A DNA stretch of 64,000 nt from Mixophyes australis (lineage: Eukaryota > Chordata > Amphibia > Anura > Limnodynastidae). Positions 14,201-28,191 of the stretch are shown here, in pieces. The translations under genes and the position numbers were made by a program. The notes beneath the pieces are model-generated. The model saw only the letters and a program-made list of their open reading frames with translations. It searched no databases and was not told where the DNA came from. Where the stretch lies: NCBI GenBank assembly GCA_036250195.1, contig JAVHZZ010000068.1:1-64000 (forward strand), given 5' to 3'. Each line of letters begins with the position of its first letter. The first letter of the stretch is position 1.

Positions 14201-14999
14201 TGATTCGATTCATGATTCATGATTCAATTCATGATTCAATTCATGATTCATGATTCGATTCATGATTCAATTCATGATTCATGATTCATGATTCATGATT
14301 CGATTCATGATTCATGATTCAATTCATGATTCATGATTTATGATTCATAATTCAATTCATGATTCGATTCATGATTCTTGATTCATGATTCATGATTCGA
14401 TTCATGATTCATGATTCAATTCATGATTCATGATTCGATTCTTGATTCATGCTTCATGATTCAATTCATGATTCATGATTCGATTCATAATTCATGATTC
14501 AATTCATGATTTATGATTCATGATTCAATTCATGATTCATGATTTATGATTCAATTCATGATTCAGTTCATGATTAATGATTGATGATTCAATTTATGAT
14601 TCATGATTCATGATTCAATTCATGATTCAATTCATGATTCATGATTCATGATTCATGATTCAATTCATGATTCATAATTCATGATTCATGATTCAATTCA
14701 TGATTCATAATTCATGAGTCATGATTCAATTCATGATTCATGATTCGATTTATGATTCATGATTCATGATTCAATTCATTATTCATGATTTAATTCATGA
14801 TTAAATTCATGATTCATGATTCATGATTCATGATTCAATTCATGATTCATGATTCAATTCATGATTCGATTCCTGATTTAATTCAGGATTCATGATTTGA
14901 TTTATGATTCATGATTGAATTCATGATTCGATTCCTGATTCAAATCATGATTCATGATTTAATTCATGATTCATGATTCGATTCATGATTCATGATTCA

Positions 15000-15300
15000 T
15001 GATTCAATTCATGATTCAATTCATGATTCAATTTATGATTCAATTCATGATTCAATTCATGATTCAATTCATGATTCATGATTCGATTCATGATTCATGA
15101 TTCAATTCATGATTAAATTCATGATTCATGATTCGATTTATGATTCATGATTCAATTCATGATTCAATTCATGATTCAATTTATGATTCAATTCATGATT
15201 CAATTCATGATTCAATTCATGATTCATGATTCGATTCATGATTCATGATTCAATTCATGATTAAATTCATGATTCATGATTCGATTCATGATTCATGATT
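15000..15300. repeat. 148-bp tandem duplication rich in 12-bp units
   Basis: The ATTTATG variant inside a run of 12-bp composite units occurs at 15,031 and 15,179, and GATTAAATTC at 15,111 and 15,259, both 148 bp apart. In copy B the GATTAA marks are at 46,225 and 46,373. The run alternates 7-mer and 5-mer almost perfectly, unlike the mixed 12/19/26 pattern around it. Confidence 0.8.
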
Positions 15301-17844
15301 CAATTCATGATTCATGATTCGATTGATGATTCATGAATCATGATTCAATTTATGATTCATGATTCGATTCATGATTCATGATTCAATTTATGATTCATGA
15401 TTTATGATTCATGATTCGATTCATGATTCATGATTCAATTCATGATTCATGATTCGATTCATGATTCATGATTCAATTCATTAATCATGATTCATGATTC
15501 CTTATTCGATTCCCAATTCAAGATTTATGATTCAATTCATGATTCATGATTCATGATTCAATTTATGATTCATGAATCATGATTCATGATTCATAATTCA
15601 TGATTCATGATTTGATTCATGATTCTTGATTCATGATTCATGATTCAATTCATGATTCATGATTCATGATTCATTATTCGATTCATGATTCATGATTCAT
15701 GATTCAATTCATGATTCATGTTTCGATTCATAATTCTTGATTCATGATTCATGATTCAATTAATGATTCATGATTCAATTCATAATTCATGATTCAATTC
15801 ATGATTCATGATTCAAGATTCGATTCATGATTCATGATTCATGATTCATGGTTCATGATTCAATTCATGATTCATGATTCGATTCATGGTTCATGATTCG
15901 ATTCATGATTCATGATTCATGATTTGGTTCATGATTCATGATTCATGATTCATGATTCAATTCATGATTCATGATTCATAATTCAAATCATGATTCATGA
16001 TTCAATTCATGATTCATGATTACATTCATGATTCATGATTTATGATTCATGATTCGATTCATGATTCATGATTCATGATTCAATTCATGATTCATGATTT
16101 AATTCATGATTCGATTCCTGATTCAATTCAGGATTCATGATTTGATTTATGATTCATGATTGAATTCATGATTCGATTCCTGATTCAAATCGTGATTCAT
16201 GATTTAATTCATGATTCATGATTCGATTCATGATTCTTGATTCATGATTCATAATTCGATTCATGATTCATGACTCATGATTCAATTCATGATTCATGAT
16301 TCAATTCATGATTCATGATTCAATTCATGATTCATGATTCGATTCATGATTCATGATTTAATTCATGATTCATGATTTATGATTCAATTCATGATTAAAT
16401 TCATGATTCATGATTGATGATTCATGATTCATGATTCATGATTCATAATTCATAATTCATGATTCATGATTCAATTCATGATTCATAATTCATGAGTCAT
16501 GATTTAATTCATGATTCATGATTCGATTTTTGATTCATGATTCATGATTCAATTCATGATTCATGATTCAATTCATGATTCATGATTCATGATTCAATTC
16601 ATGATTCATGATTCATGATTCAATTCATGATTCAATTCATGATTCAATTCATAAAACATGATTCATAATTTATGTTTTGATTCATGATTCATGATTCATG
16701 ATTCATGATTCAATTCATGATTCGATTCGTGATTCAATTCATGATTCATGGATCGATTTATGATTCATGATTCATGATTCAATTCATGATTCATGATTCA
16801 TGATTTAATTCATAATATCTGATTAAATTCATGATTCGATTCATGATTCATGATTCATGATTCAATTTATTATTTAATTCATGATTCATGATTCGATTCA
16901 TGATTCATGATTCAATTCATGATTCAATTCATGATTCATGATTCGATTCATGATTCAATTCATGATTCATGATTCATGATTCATGATTCATGATTCATGA
17001 TTCATGATTCGATTCATGATTCATGATTCAATTCATGATTCATGATTTATGATTCATAATTCAATTCATGATTCGATTCATGATTCTTGATTCATGATTC
17101 ATGATTCGATTCATGATTCATGATTCAATTCATGATTCATGATTCGATTCTTGATTCATGCTTCATGATTCAATTCATGATTCATGATTCGATTCATGAT
17201 TCATGATTCAATTCATGATTTATGATTCATGATTCAATTCATGATTTATGATTCAATTCATGATTCAGTTCATGATTAATGATTGATGATTCAATTTATG
17301 ATTCATGATTCATGATTCATGATTCAATTCATGATTCAATTCATGATTCATGATTCATGATTCATGATTCAATTCATGATTCATAATTCATGATTCATGA
17401 TTCAATTCATGATTCATAATTCATGAGTCATGATTCAATTCATGATTCATGATTCGATTTATGATTCATGATTCATGATTCAATTCATTATTCATGATTT
17501 AATTCATGATTAAATTCATGATTCATGATTCATGATTCATGATTCAATTCATGATTCATGATTCAATTCATGATTCGATTCCTGATTTAATTCAGGATTC
17601 ATGATTTGATTTATGATTCATGATTGAATTCATGATTCGATTCCTGATTCAAATCATGATTCATGATTTAATTCATGATTCATGATTCGATTCATGATTC
17701 ATGACTCATGATTAAATTCATGATTCATGATTGAATTCATGATTCATGATTCAATTCATGATTCATGATTCAATTCATGATTCATGATTCATGATTTAAT
17801 TCATGATTCATAATTCATGAGTTATGATTCAATTCATGATTCAT

Positions 17845-18000
17845 GATTCTATTGATGATTCATGAATCATGATTCAATTTATGATTCATGATTCGATTCA
17901 TGATTCAATTCATGATTCATGATTCGATTGATGATTCATGAATCATGATTCAATTTATGATTCATGATTCGATTCATGATTCATGATTCAATTTATGATT
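17845..18000. repeat. 76-bp tandem duplication in family III
   Basis: ATTGATGATTCATGAATC occurs at 17,851 and 17,927, followed each time by ATTTATG and an ATTCG unit. The upstream copy is preceded by a private ATTCT in place of ATTCG. The pair is repeated at 48,965 and 49,041 in copy B. Confidence 0.78.
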
Positions 18001-21000
18001 CATGATTTATGATTCATGATTCGATTCATGATTCATGATTCAATTCATGATTCATGATTCGATTCATGATTCATGATTCAATTCATTAATCATGATTCAT
18101 GATTCCTTATTCGATTCCCAATTCATGATTCATGATTCAATTCATGATTCATGATTCATGATTCAATTTATGATTCATGAATCATGATTCATGATTCATA
18201 ATTCATGATTCATGATTTGATTCATGATTCTTGATTCATGATTCATGATTCAATTCATGATTCATGATTCATGATTCATTATTCGATTCATGATTCATGA
18301 TTCATGATTCAATTCATGATTCATGTTTCGATTCATAATTCTTGATTCATGATTCATGATTCAATTAATGATTCATGATTCAATTCATAATTCATGATTC
18401 AATTCATGATTCATGATTCAAGATTCGATTCATGATTCATGATTCATGATTTATGGTTCATGATTCAATTCATGATTCATGATTCGATTCATGGTTCATG
18501 ATTCGATTCATGATTCATGATTCATGATTTGGTTCATGATTCATGATTCATGATTCATGATTCAATTCATTGTTCATGATTCATAATTCAAATCATGATT
18601 CATGATTCAATTCATGATTCATGATTACATTCATGATTCATGATTTATGATTCATGATTCGATTCATGATTCATGATTCATGATTCAATTCATGATTCAT
18701 GATTTAATTCATGATTCGATTCCTGATTCAATTCAGGATTCATGATTTGATTTATGATTCATGATTGAATTCATGATTCGATTCCTGATTCAAATCGTGA
18801 TTCATGATTTAATTCATGATTCATGATTCGATTCATGATTCTTGATTCATGATTCATAATTCGATTCATGATTCATGACTCATGATTCAATTCATGATTC
18901 ATGATTCAATTCATGATTCATGATTCAATTCATGATTCATGATTCGATTCATGATTCATGATTCATGATTTAATTCATGATTCATGATTTATGATTCAAT
19001 TCATGATTAAATTCATGATTCATGATTGATGATTGATGATTCATGATTCATGATTCATAATTCATAATTCATGATTCATGATTCAATTCATGATTCATAA
19101 TTCATGAGTCATGATTTAATTCATGATTCATGATTCGATTTTTGATTCATGATTCATGATTCAATTCATGATTCATGATTCAATTCATGATTCATGATTC
19201 ATGATTCAATTCATGATTCATGATTCATGATTCAATTCATGATTCAATTCATGATTCAATTCATAAAACATGATTCATAATTTATGTTTTGATTCATGAT
19301 TCATGATTCATGATTCATGATTCAATTCATGATTCGATTCCTGATTCAATTCATGATTCATGGATCGATTTATGATTCATGATTCATGATTCAATTCATG
19401 ATTCATGATTCATGATTTAATTCATAATATCTGATTAAATTCATGATTCGATTCATGATTCATGATTCATGATTCAATTTATTATTTAATTCATGATTCA
19501 TGATTCGATTCATGATTCATGATTCAATTCATGATTCAATTCATGATTCATGATTCGATTCATGATTCAATTCATGATTCATGATTCATGATTCATAATT
19601 CAATTCATGATTCGATTCATGATTCTTGATTCATGATTCATGATTCGATTCATGATTCATGATTCAATTCATGATTCATGATTCGATTCTTGATTCATGC
19701 TTCATGATTCAATTCATGATTCATGATTCGATTCATGATTCATGATTCAATTCATGATTTATGATTCATGATTCAATTCATGATTCATGATTTATGATTC
19801 AATTCATGATTCAGTTCATGATTAATGATTGATGATTCAATTTATGATTCATGATTCATGATTCATGATTCAATTCATGATTCAATTCATGATTCATGAT
19901 TCATGATTCATGATTCAATTCATGATTCATAATTCATGATTCATGATTCAATTCATGATTCATAATTCATGAGTCATGATTCAATTCATGATTCATGATT
20001 CGATTTATGATTCATGATTCATGATTCAATTCATTATTCATGATTTAATTCATGATTAAATTCATGATTCATGATTCATGATTCATGATTCAATTCATGA
20101 TTCATGATTCAATTCATGATTCGATTCCTGATTTAATTCAGGATTCATGATTTGATTTATGATTCATGATTGAATTCATGATTCGATTCCTGATTCAAAT
20201 CATGATTCATGATTTAATTCATGATTCATGATTCGATTCATGATTCATGACTCATGATTAAATTCATGATTCATGATTGAATTCATGATTCATGATTCAA
20301 TTCATGATTCATGATTCAATTCATGATTCATGATTCATGATTTAATTCATGATTCATGATTTATGATTCAATTCATGATTCAATTCATGATTCATGATTC
20401 ATGATTCATGATTCATAATTCATAATTCATGATTCATGATTCAATTCATGATTCATAATTCATGAGTCATGATTCAATTCATGATTCATGATTCGATTTT
20501 TGATTCATGATTCATGATTCAATTCATGATTCATGATTCAATTCATGATTCATGATTCATGATTCAATTCATGATTCAATTCATGATTCATGATTCATGA
20601 TTCAATTCATGATTCAATTCATGATTCAATTCATAAAACATGATTCATAATTTATGTTTCGATTCATGATTCATGATTCATGATTCATGATTCAATTCAT
20701 GATTCGATTCCTGATTCAATTCATGATTCATGGATCGATTTAAGATTCATGATTCATGATTCAATTCATGATTTATGATTCATGATTCAATTCATAATAT
20801 CTGATTAAATTCATGATTCGATTCATGATTCATGATTCATGATTCAATTTATAATTTAATTCATGATTCATGATTCGATTCATGATTCATGATTCGATTC
20901 ATGATTCAATTCATGATTCATGATTCATGATTCATGATTCGATTCATGATTCATGATTCAATTCATGATTCATGATTCGATTCTTGATTCATGATTCATG

Positions 21001-21702
21001 ATTCAATTCATGATTCATGATTCGATTCATTATTCATGATTCAATTCATGATTTATGATTCATGATTCATGATTCAATACATGATTCATGATTCATGATT
21101 CAATTCATGATTCATGATTTATGATTCAATTCATGATTCAGTTCATGATTCATGATTGATGATTTAATTTATGATTCATGATTCATGATTCATGATTCAA
21201 TTCATGATTCAATTCATGATTCATGATTCATGATTCATGATTCAATTCATGATTCATAATTCATGATTCATGATTCAATTCATGATTCATAATTCATGAG
21301 TCATGATTCAATTCATGATTCATGATTCGATTTATGATTCATGATTCATGATTCAATTCATTATTCATGATTCAATTCATGATTAAATTCATGATTCATG
21401 ATTCGATTCATGATTCATGATTCATGATTCATGATTCAATTTATGATTCATGATTCGATTCATGATTCATGATTCAATTTATGATACATGATTTATGATT
21501 CATGATTCGATTCATGATTCGATTCATGATTCATGATTCGATTCATGATTCATGATTCAATTCATGATTCATGATTCGATTCTTGATTCATGATTCATGA
21601 TTCAATTCATGATTCATGATTCGATTCATGATTCATGATTCAATTCATGATTTATGATTCATGATTCAATTCATGATTCATGATTTATGATTCAATTCAT
21701 GA

Positions 21703-22345
21703 ATCAATTCATGATTCATGATTGATGATTCATGATTCATGATTCATGATTCATAATTCATAATTCATGATTCATGATTCAATTCATGATTCATAATTCA
21801 TGAGTCATGATTCAATTCATGATTCATGATTCGATTTATGATTCATGATTCATGATTCAATTCATGATTCATGATTCAATTCATGATTCATGATTCATGA
21901 TTCAATTCATGATTCAATTCATGATTCATGATTCATGATTCAATTCATGATTCCTGATTCAATTCATGATTCGATTCATGATTCATGATTCATGATTCAA
22001 TTTATTATTTAATTCATGATTCATGATTCGATTCATGATTCATGATTCAATTCATGATTCGATTCATGATTCTTGATTCATGATTCATGATTCGATTCAT
22101 GATTCATGATTCATGATTCAATTCATGATTCATGATTCGATTCTTGATTCATGATTCATGATTCAATTCATGATTCATGATTCGATTCATGATTCATGAT
22201 TCAATTCATGATTTATGATTCATGATTCATGATTCAATACATGATTCATGATTCATGATTCGATTCATGATTCATGATTCGATTTATGATTCATGATTCA
22301 ATTCATGATTCAAATTATGATTCATGATTCGATTCATGATTCAAT
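21703..22345. repeat. Junction segment after copy A: family I start fused to family II pieces
   Basis: At about 21,702 the array leaves the family III sequence. It continues with GAATCAATTC and ATTGATG, a double ATTCATA and TGAGTCA at 21,801, which is the start of a family I module (compare 24,441-24,550 and 2,770-2,880). From about 21,950 it carries the ATTCCTG and ATTTATTATTTAATTC marks of family II (compare 3,025-3,085), then CAAATTATG near 22,312 (compare 3,137). Near 22,345 it switches again. The mosaic is what unequal exchange between out-of-register modules would leave. Confidence 0.7.
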
Positions 22346-25300
22346 TCATGATTCATAATTCATGATTAATGATTCAATTCATAATTCGATTCATGATTCA
22401 ATTCATGATTCGATTTATGATTCATGATTCATGATTCAATTCATGATTCATGATTCAATTCATGATTCAATTCATGATTCATGATTTGATTCATGATTCA
22501 TGATTTAATTCATGATTCATGATTCAATTCATGATTCAATTCATGATTCATGATTCAATTCATGATTCAATTCATGATTCATGATTCAATTCATGATTCA
22601 TGATTTATGATTCAATTTATGATTCATGATTCATGATTCAATTCATGACTCATGATTCGATTCATGATTCAATTCATGATTCAATTCATGATTCATGATT
22701 CAATTCATGATTCATGATTCAATTCATGATTCATGATTCATGATTCATTATTCGATTCATGATTCATGATTCAATTCATGATTCATGATTCATGATTCCT
22801 GATTCAATTCATGATTCATGTTTCGATTCATGATTCTTGATTCATGATTCATGATTTAATTCATGATTCATGATTCAATTCATGATTCATGATTCAATTC
22901 ATGATTCATGATTCAATTCATGATTCATGATTCATGATTCGATTCATGATTCATGATTCATGAATCATGGTTCATGATTCAATTCATGATTCATGATTCG
23001 ATTCATGGTTCATGATTCATGATTCAATTCATGATTCATGATTCAATTCATGATTCATGATTCAATTCATGATTCATGATTCATGATTCGATTCATGATT
23101 CATGATTCATGAATCATGGTTCATGATTCAATTCATGATTCATGATTCGATTCATGGTTCATGATTCGATTCATGATTCATGATTTAGTTCATGATTCAT
23201 GATTCATGATTCATGATTCATGATTCATAATTCAATTCATGATTCATGATTCATGATTCATGATTTATGATTCATGATTCAATTCATGATTCATGATTCA
23301 ATTCATGATTCATCATTCAATTCATGATTCGATTCCTGATTCAATTCATGATTCATGATTCGATTTATGATTCATGATTGAATTCATGATTCGATTCATA
23401 ATTCAAATCATGATTCATTATTTATTTCATGATTCATGATTCGATTCATGATTCTTGATTCATGATTCATAATTCGATTCATGATTCATGATTCATGATT
23501 GAATTCATGAGTCATGATTGAATTCATGATTCATGATTCAATTCATGATTCATGATTCGATTCATGATTCATGATTCAATTCATGATTCATGATTCATGA
23601 TTCAATTCATGATTCATGATTCAATTTATGACTCATGATTCGATTCATGATTCATGATTCAATTCATGATTTATGATTCAATTCATGATTCATTATTCAT
23701 GATTCATTATTCGATTCATGATTCATGATTAATGATTCAATTCATGATTCATGATTCATGATTCTTGATTCATGATTCATGATTCAATTAATGATTCATG
23801 ATTCAATTCATGATCATGATTCATGATTTGATTCATGATTCATGATTCATGATTCATGATTCATGGTTCATGATTCAATTCATGATTCATGATTCGATTC
23901 ATGGTTCATGATTTGATTCATGATTCATGATTCATGATTTAGTTCATGATTCATGATTCATGATTCATGATTCAATTCATGATTCATGATTCATGATTCA
24001 ATTCATGATTCATGATTACATTCATGATTCATGATTTATGATTCATGATTCGATTCATGATTCATGATTTATGATTCATGATTCGATTCATGATTCATGA
24101 TTCATGATTCAATTCATGATTCATGATTCAATTCATGATTCGATTCCTGATTCAATTCATGATTCATGATTCGATTTATGATTCATGATTGAATTCATGA
24201 TTTGATTCCTGATTCAAATCATGATTCATGATTTAATTCATGATTCTTGATTCATGATTCATAATTCGATTCATGATTCATAATTCGATTCATGATTCAT
24301 GATTCATGATTCATGATTCATGATTGAATTCATGATTCATGATTGAATTCATGATTCATGATTCAATTCATGATTCATGATTCGATTCATGATTCATGAT
24401 TCATGATTTAAATCATGATTCATGATTTATGATTCAATTCATGAATCAATTCATGATTCATGATTGATGATTCATGATTCATGATTCATGATTCATAATT
24501 CATAATTCATGATTCATGATTCAATTCATGATTCATAATTCATGAGTCATGATTCAATTCATGATTCATGATTCGATTTATGATTCATGATTCATGATTC
24601 AATTCATGATTCATGATTCAATTCATGATTCATGATTCATGATTCAATTCATGATTCAATTCATGATTCATGATTCATGATTCAATTCATGATTCCTGAT
24701 TCAATTCATGATTCGATTCATGATTCATGATTCGATTTATGATTCATGATTCAATTCATGATTCAAATTATGATTCATGATTCGATTCATGATTCGATTC
24801 ATGATTCATGATTCGATTCATGATTCATGATTCAATTCATGATTCGATTCATGATTCTTGATTCATGATTCATGATTCGATTCATGATTCATGATTCATG
24901 ATTCAATTCATGATTCATGATTCGATTCTTGATTCATGATTCATGATTCAATTCATGATTCATGATTCAATTCATGATTCGATTCATGATTCTTGATTCA
25001 TGATTCATGATTCGATTCATGATTCATGATTCATGATTCAATTCATGATTCATGATTCGATTCTTGATTCATGATTCATGATTCAATTCATGATTCATGA
25101 TTCGATTCATGATTCATGATTCAATTCATGATTTATGATTCATGATTCATGATTCAATACATGATTCATGATTCATGATTCAATTCATGATTCATGATTT
25201 ATGATTAAATTCATGATTCAGTTCATGATTGATGATTGATGATTCAATTTATGATTCATGATTCATGATTCATGATTCAATTCATGATTCATGATTCAAT

Positions 25301-27405
25301 TCATGATTCAATTCATGATTCAGGATTCATGATTCAATTCATGATTCATAATTCATGATTCATGATTCAATTCATGATTCATAATTCATGAGTCATGATT
25401 CAATTCATGATTCATGATTCGATTTATGATTCATGATTCATGATTCAATTCATTATTCATGATTCAATTCATGATTCATGATTCATGATTCAATTCATGA
25501 TTCAATTCATGATTCATGATTCATGATTCGATTCAGGATTCATGATTCATGATTCAATTCATGAAACATGATTCATAATTTATGTTTCGATTCATGATTC
25601 ATGATTCAATTAATGATTCGATTCCTGATTCAATTCATGATTCATGGATCGTTTTATGATTCATGATTCATGATTGAAATTCATGATTCATGATTCATAA
25701 TTCAATTCATGATTTCTGATTCAATTCATGATTCGATTCATGATTCATGATTCAATTTATTATTTAATTCATGATTCATGATTCGATTCATGATTCATGA
25801 ATCAATTCATGATTCAATTCATGATTCATGATTCAATTCATTATTTATGATTCATGATTCATGATTCAATACATGATTCATGATTCATGATTTAATTCAT
25901 GATTCATGATTCATGATTCATGATTCAATTCATGATTCGATTCATGATTCTTGATTCATGATTCATGATTCATGATTCATGATTCAATTCATGATTTATG
26001 ATTCATGATTTATGATTCAATACATGATTCATGATTCAATTCATGATTCATGATTCAATTCATGATTCATGATTCATGATTCAATTCATGATTTATGATT
26101 CATGATTCATAATTCAATACATTATTCATGATTCATGATTTAATTAATGATTCATGATTCGATTCATGATTCTTGATTCATGATTTAATTCATGATTCAT
26201 GATTCAATTCATGATTCATGATTCATGATTCAATACATGATTCATGATTCATGATTCAATTCATGATTCATGATTCAATTCATGATTTGATTCATGATTC
26301 TTGATTCATGATTCATGATTCGATTCATGATTCATGATTCATGATTCCTGATTCAATTCATGATTCATGATTCATGATTCAATTCATGATTCATGATTCG
26401 ATTCATGATTCATGATTCATGATTCGATTCATGATTCATGATTCAATTCATGATTCATGATTCGATTCATGATTCATGATTCATGATTCGATTCATGATT
26501 CATGATTCATGATTCATGATTCAATTCGTGATTCATGATTCATGATTCAATTCATGATTCATGATTCATGATTCAATTCATGATTCATAATTCATGTTTC
26601 ATAATTCATGATTAATGATTCAATTCATGATTTATGATTCATGATTTATGATTCAATTCATGATTCATTATTCAATTCATGATTCGATTCATGATTCAAT
26701 TCATGATTTGATTCATGATTCAATTCATGATTCATGATTCGATTTATGATTCATGATTCATGATTCAATTCATGATTCAATTCATGATTCAATTTATGAT
26801 TCAATTCATGATTCAATTCATGATTCAATTCATGATTCATGATTCGATTCATGATTCATGATTCAATTCATGATTAAATTCATGATTCATGATTCGATTC
26901 ATGATTCATGATTCATGATTCAATTCATGATTCATGATTCGATTGATGATTCATGATTCATGATTCAATTCATGATTCATTATTCAATTCATGATTCGAT
27001 TCATGATTCAATTCATGATTTGATTCATGATTCAATTCATGATTCATGATTCGATTTATGATTCATGATTCATGATTCAATTCATGATTCAATTCATGAT
27101 TCAATTTATGATTCAATTCATGATTCAATTCATGATTCATGATTCGATTCATGATTCATGATTCAATTCATGATTCAATTCATGATTCATGATTCGATTC
27201 ATGATTCATGATTCAATTCATGATTCATGATTCATGATTCCTTATTTGATTCATGATTCATGATTCATGATTCAATTCATGATTCATGATTCATGATTCA
27301 ATTTATGATTCATGAATCATGATTCATGATTCATAATTCATGATTCATGATTTGATTCATGATTCTTGATTCATGATTCATGATTTAATTCATGATTCAT
27401 GATTC
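22345..27405. repeat. Rearranged copy of family I then family II sequence
   Basis: From the CATAATTCATGATTAATG mark at 22,354 this follows the order seen from 661: TGACTCA near 22,646, the TGAATCATGG pair (22,961 and 23,110), the 6-bp ATCATG unit (23,814), TGAGTCA near 24,543, AAACATG (25,564) and TTCCTTATTTG near 27,239. Offsets from copy A drift between about 21,653 and 21,764 bp, so many monomer-sized and some block-sized indels separate them. It is thus older or more rearranged than copy B. Only one family II module is present here, against two in copies A and B. Confidence 0.72.
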
Positions 27406-28191
27406 TTGATTCATGATTCATGATTCAATTAATGATTCATGATTCAATTCATGATCATGATTCATGATTTGATTCATGATTCATGATTCATGATTCATGA
27501 TTCATGATTCATGGTTCATGATTCAATTCATGATTCATGATTCGATTCATGGTTCATGATTTGATTCATGATTCATGATTCATGATTTAGTTCATGATTA
27601 ATGATTCATGATTCATGATTCAATTCATGATTCATGATTCATGATTCAATTCATGATTCATGATTCATGATTCAATTCATGATTCATGATTCATGATTCA
27701 ATTCATGATTCATGATTACATTCATGATTCATGATTTATGATTCATGATTCGATTCATGATTCATGATTTATGATTCATGATTCGATTCATGATTCATGA
27801 TTCATGATTCAATTCATGATTCATGATTTAATTCATGATTCGATTCCTGATTCAATTCATGATTCATGATTCGATTTATGATTCAAGATTGAATTCATGA
27901 TTTGATTCCTGATTCAAATCATGATTCATGATTTAATTCATGATTCATGATTCGATTCATGATTCTTGATTCATGATTCATAATTCGATTCATGATTCAT
28001 GATTCATGATTCATGATTGAATTCATGATTCATGATTGAATTCATGATTCATGATTCAATTCATGATTCATGATTCGATTCATGATTCATGATTCATGAT
28101 TTAAATCATGATTCATGATTTATGATTCAATTCATGAATCAATTCATGATTCATGATTGATGATTCATGATTCATGATTCATGATTCATAA
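27405..28191. repeat. Short segment returning to the end of family I
   Basis: At about 27,405 the sequence following ATTCTTG changes from the family II continuation (compare 8,741-8,790) to the ATTCTTG, ATTCA, ATTAATG, ATCATG order seen at 2,110-2,165, with the ATCATG unit at 27,455. It then runs to the end of a family I module. This looks like a crossover or deletion junction within similar ATTCTTG-containing stretches. Confidence 0.66.

Larger units (their letters stand above)
1..21702. repeat. Large-scale repeat, copy A (left end outside or at the window start)
   Basis: This block recurs at 31,122-52,816. Matching private variants include the ATTCATACTTC site (322 and 31,443), the GACTCATGATAAG site (961 and 32,082), the 6-bp unit ATCATG (2,161 and 33,282), AAACATG (3,800 and 34,921; 6,891 and 38,012) and CATAAATC (9,563 and 40,684), all offset by 31,121. 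Later markers, such as CATAAAACAT (11,681 and 42,795; 20,632 and 51,746) and CGATTCCC (12,821 and 43,935), are offset by 31,114. The single net change is a 7-mer missing from copy B, around 9,625-9,647 in copy A. Homology stops at about 21,702, where this copy reads GAATCA and the other continues GATTCAG. Position 1 is already inside the homology, so its true left edge is unknown. Confidence 0.93.
8870..21702. repeat. Higher-order modules, family III (copy A)
   Basis: A run of related modules marked by CATAAAACAT at 11,681, 13,962, 16,650, 19,262 and 20,632, giving steps of 2,281, 2,688, 2,612 and 1,370 bp. A second mark, CGATTCCC, lies at 12,821, 15,507 and 18,112 (2,686 and 2,605 bp). Typical members also carry ATTCAGG after ATTCCTG, ATTTTTG in place of ATTTATG, AATATCTG, and ATTTATTATTTAATTC. 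In copy B all of these marks reappear at +31,114. Unequal lengths suggest gains and losses of sub-blocks rather than a fixed unit. Confidence 0.8.
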
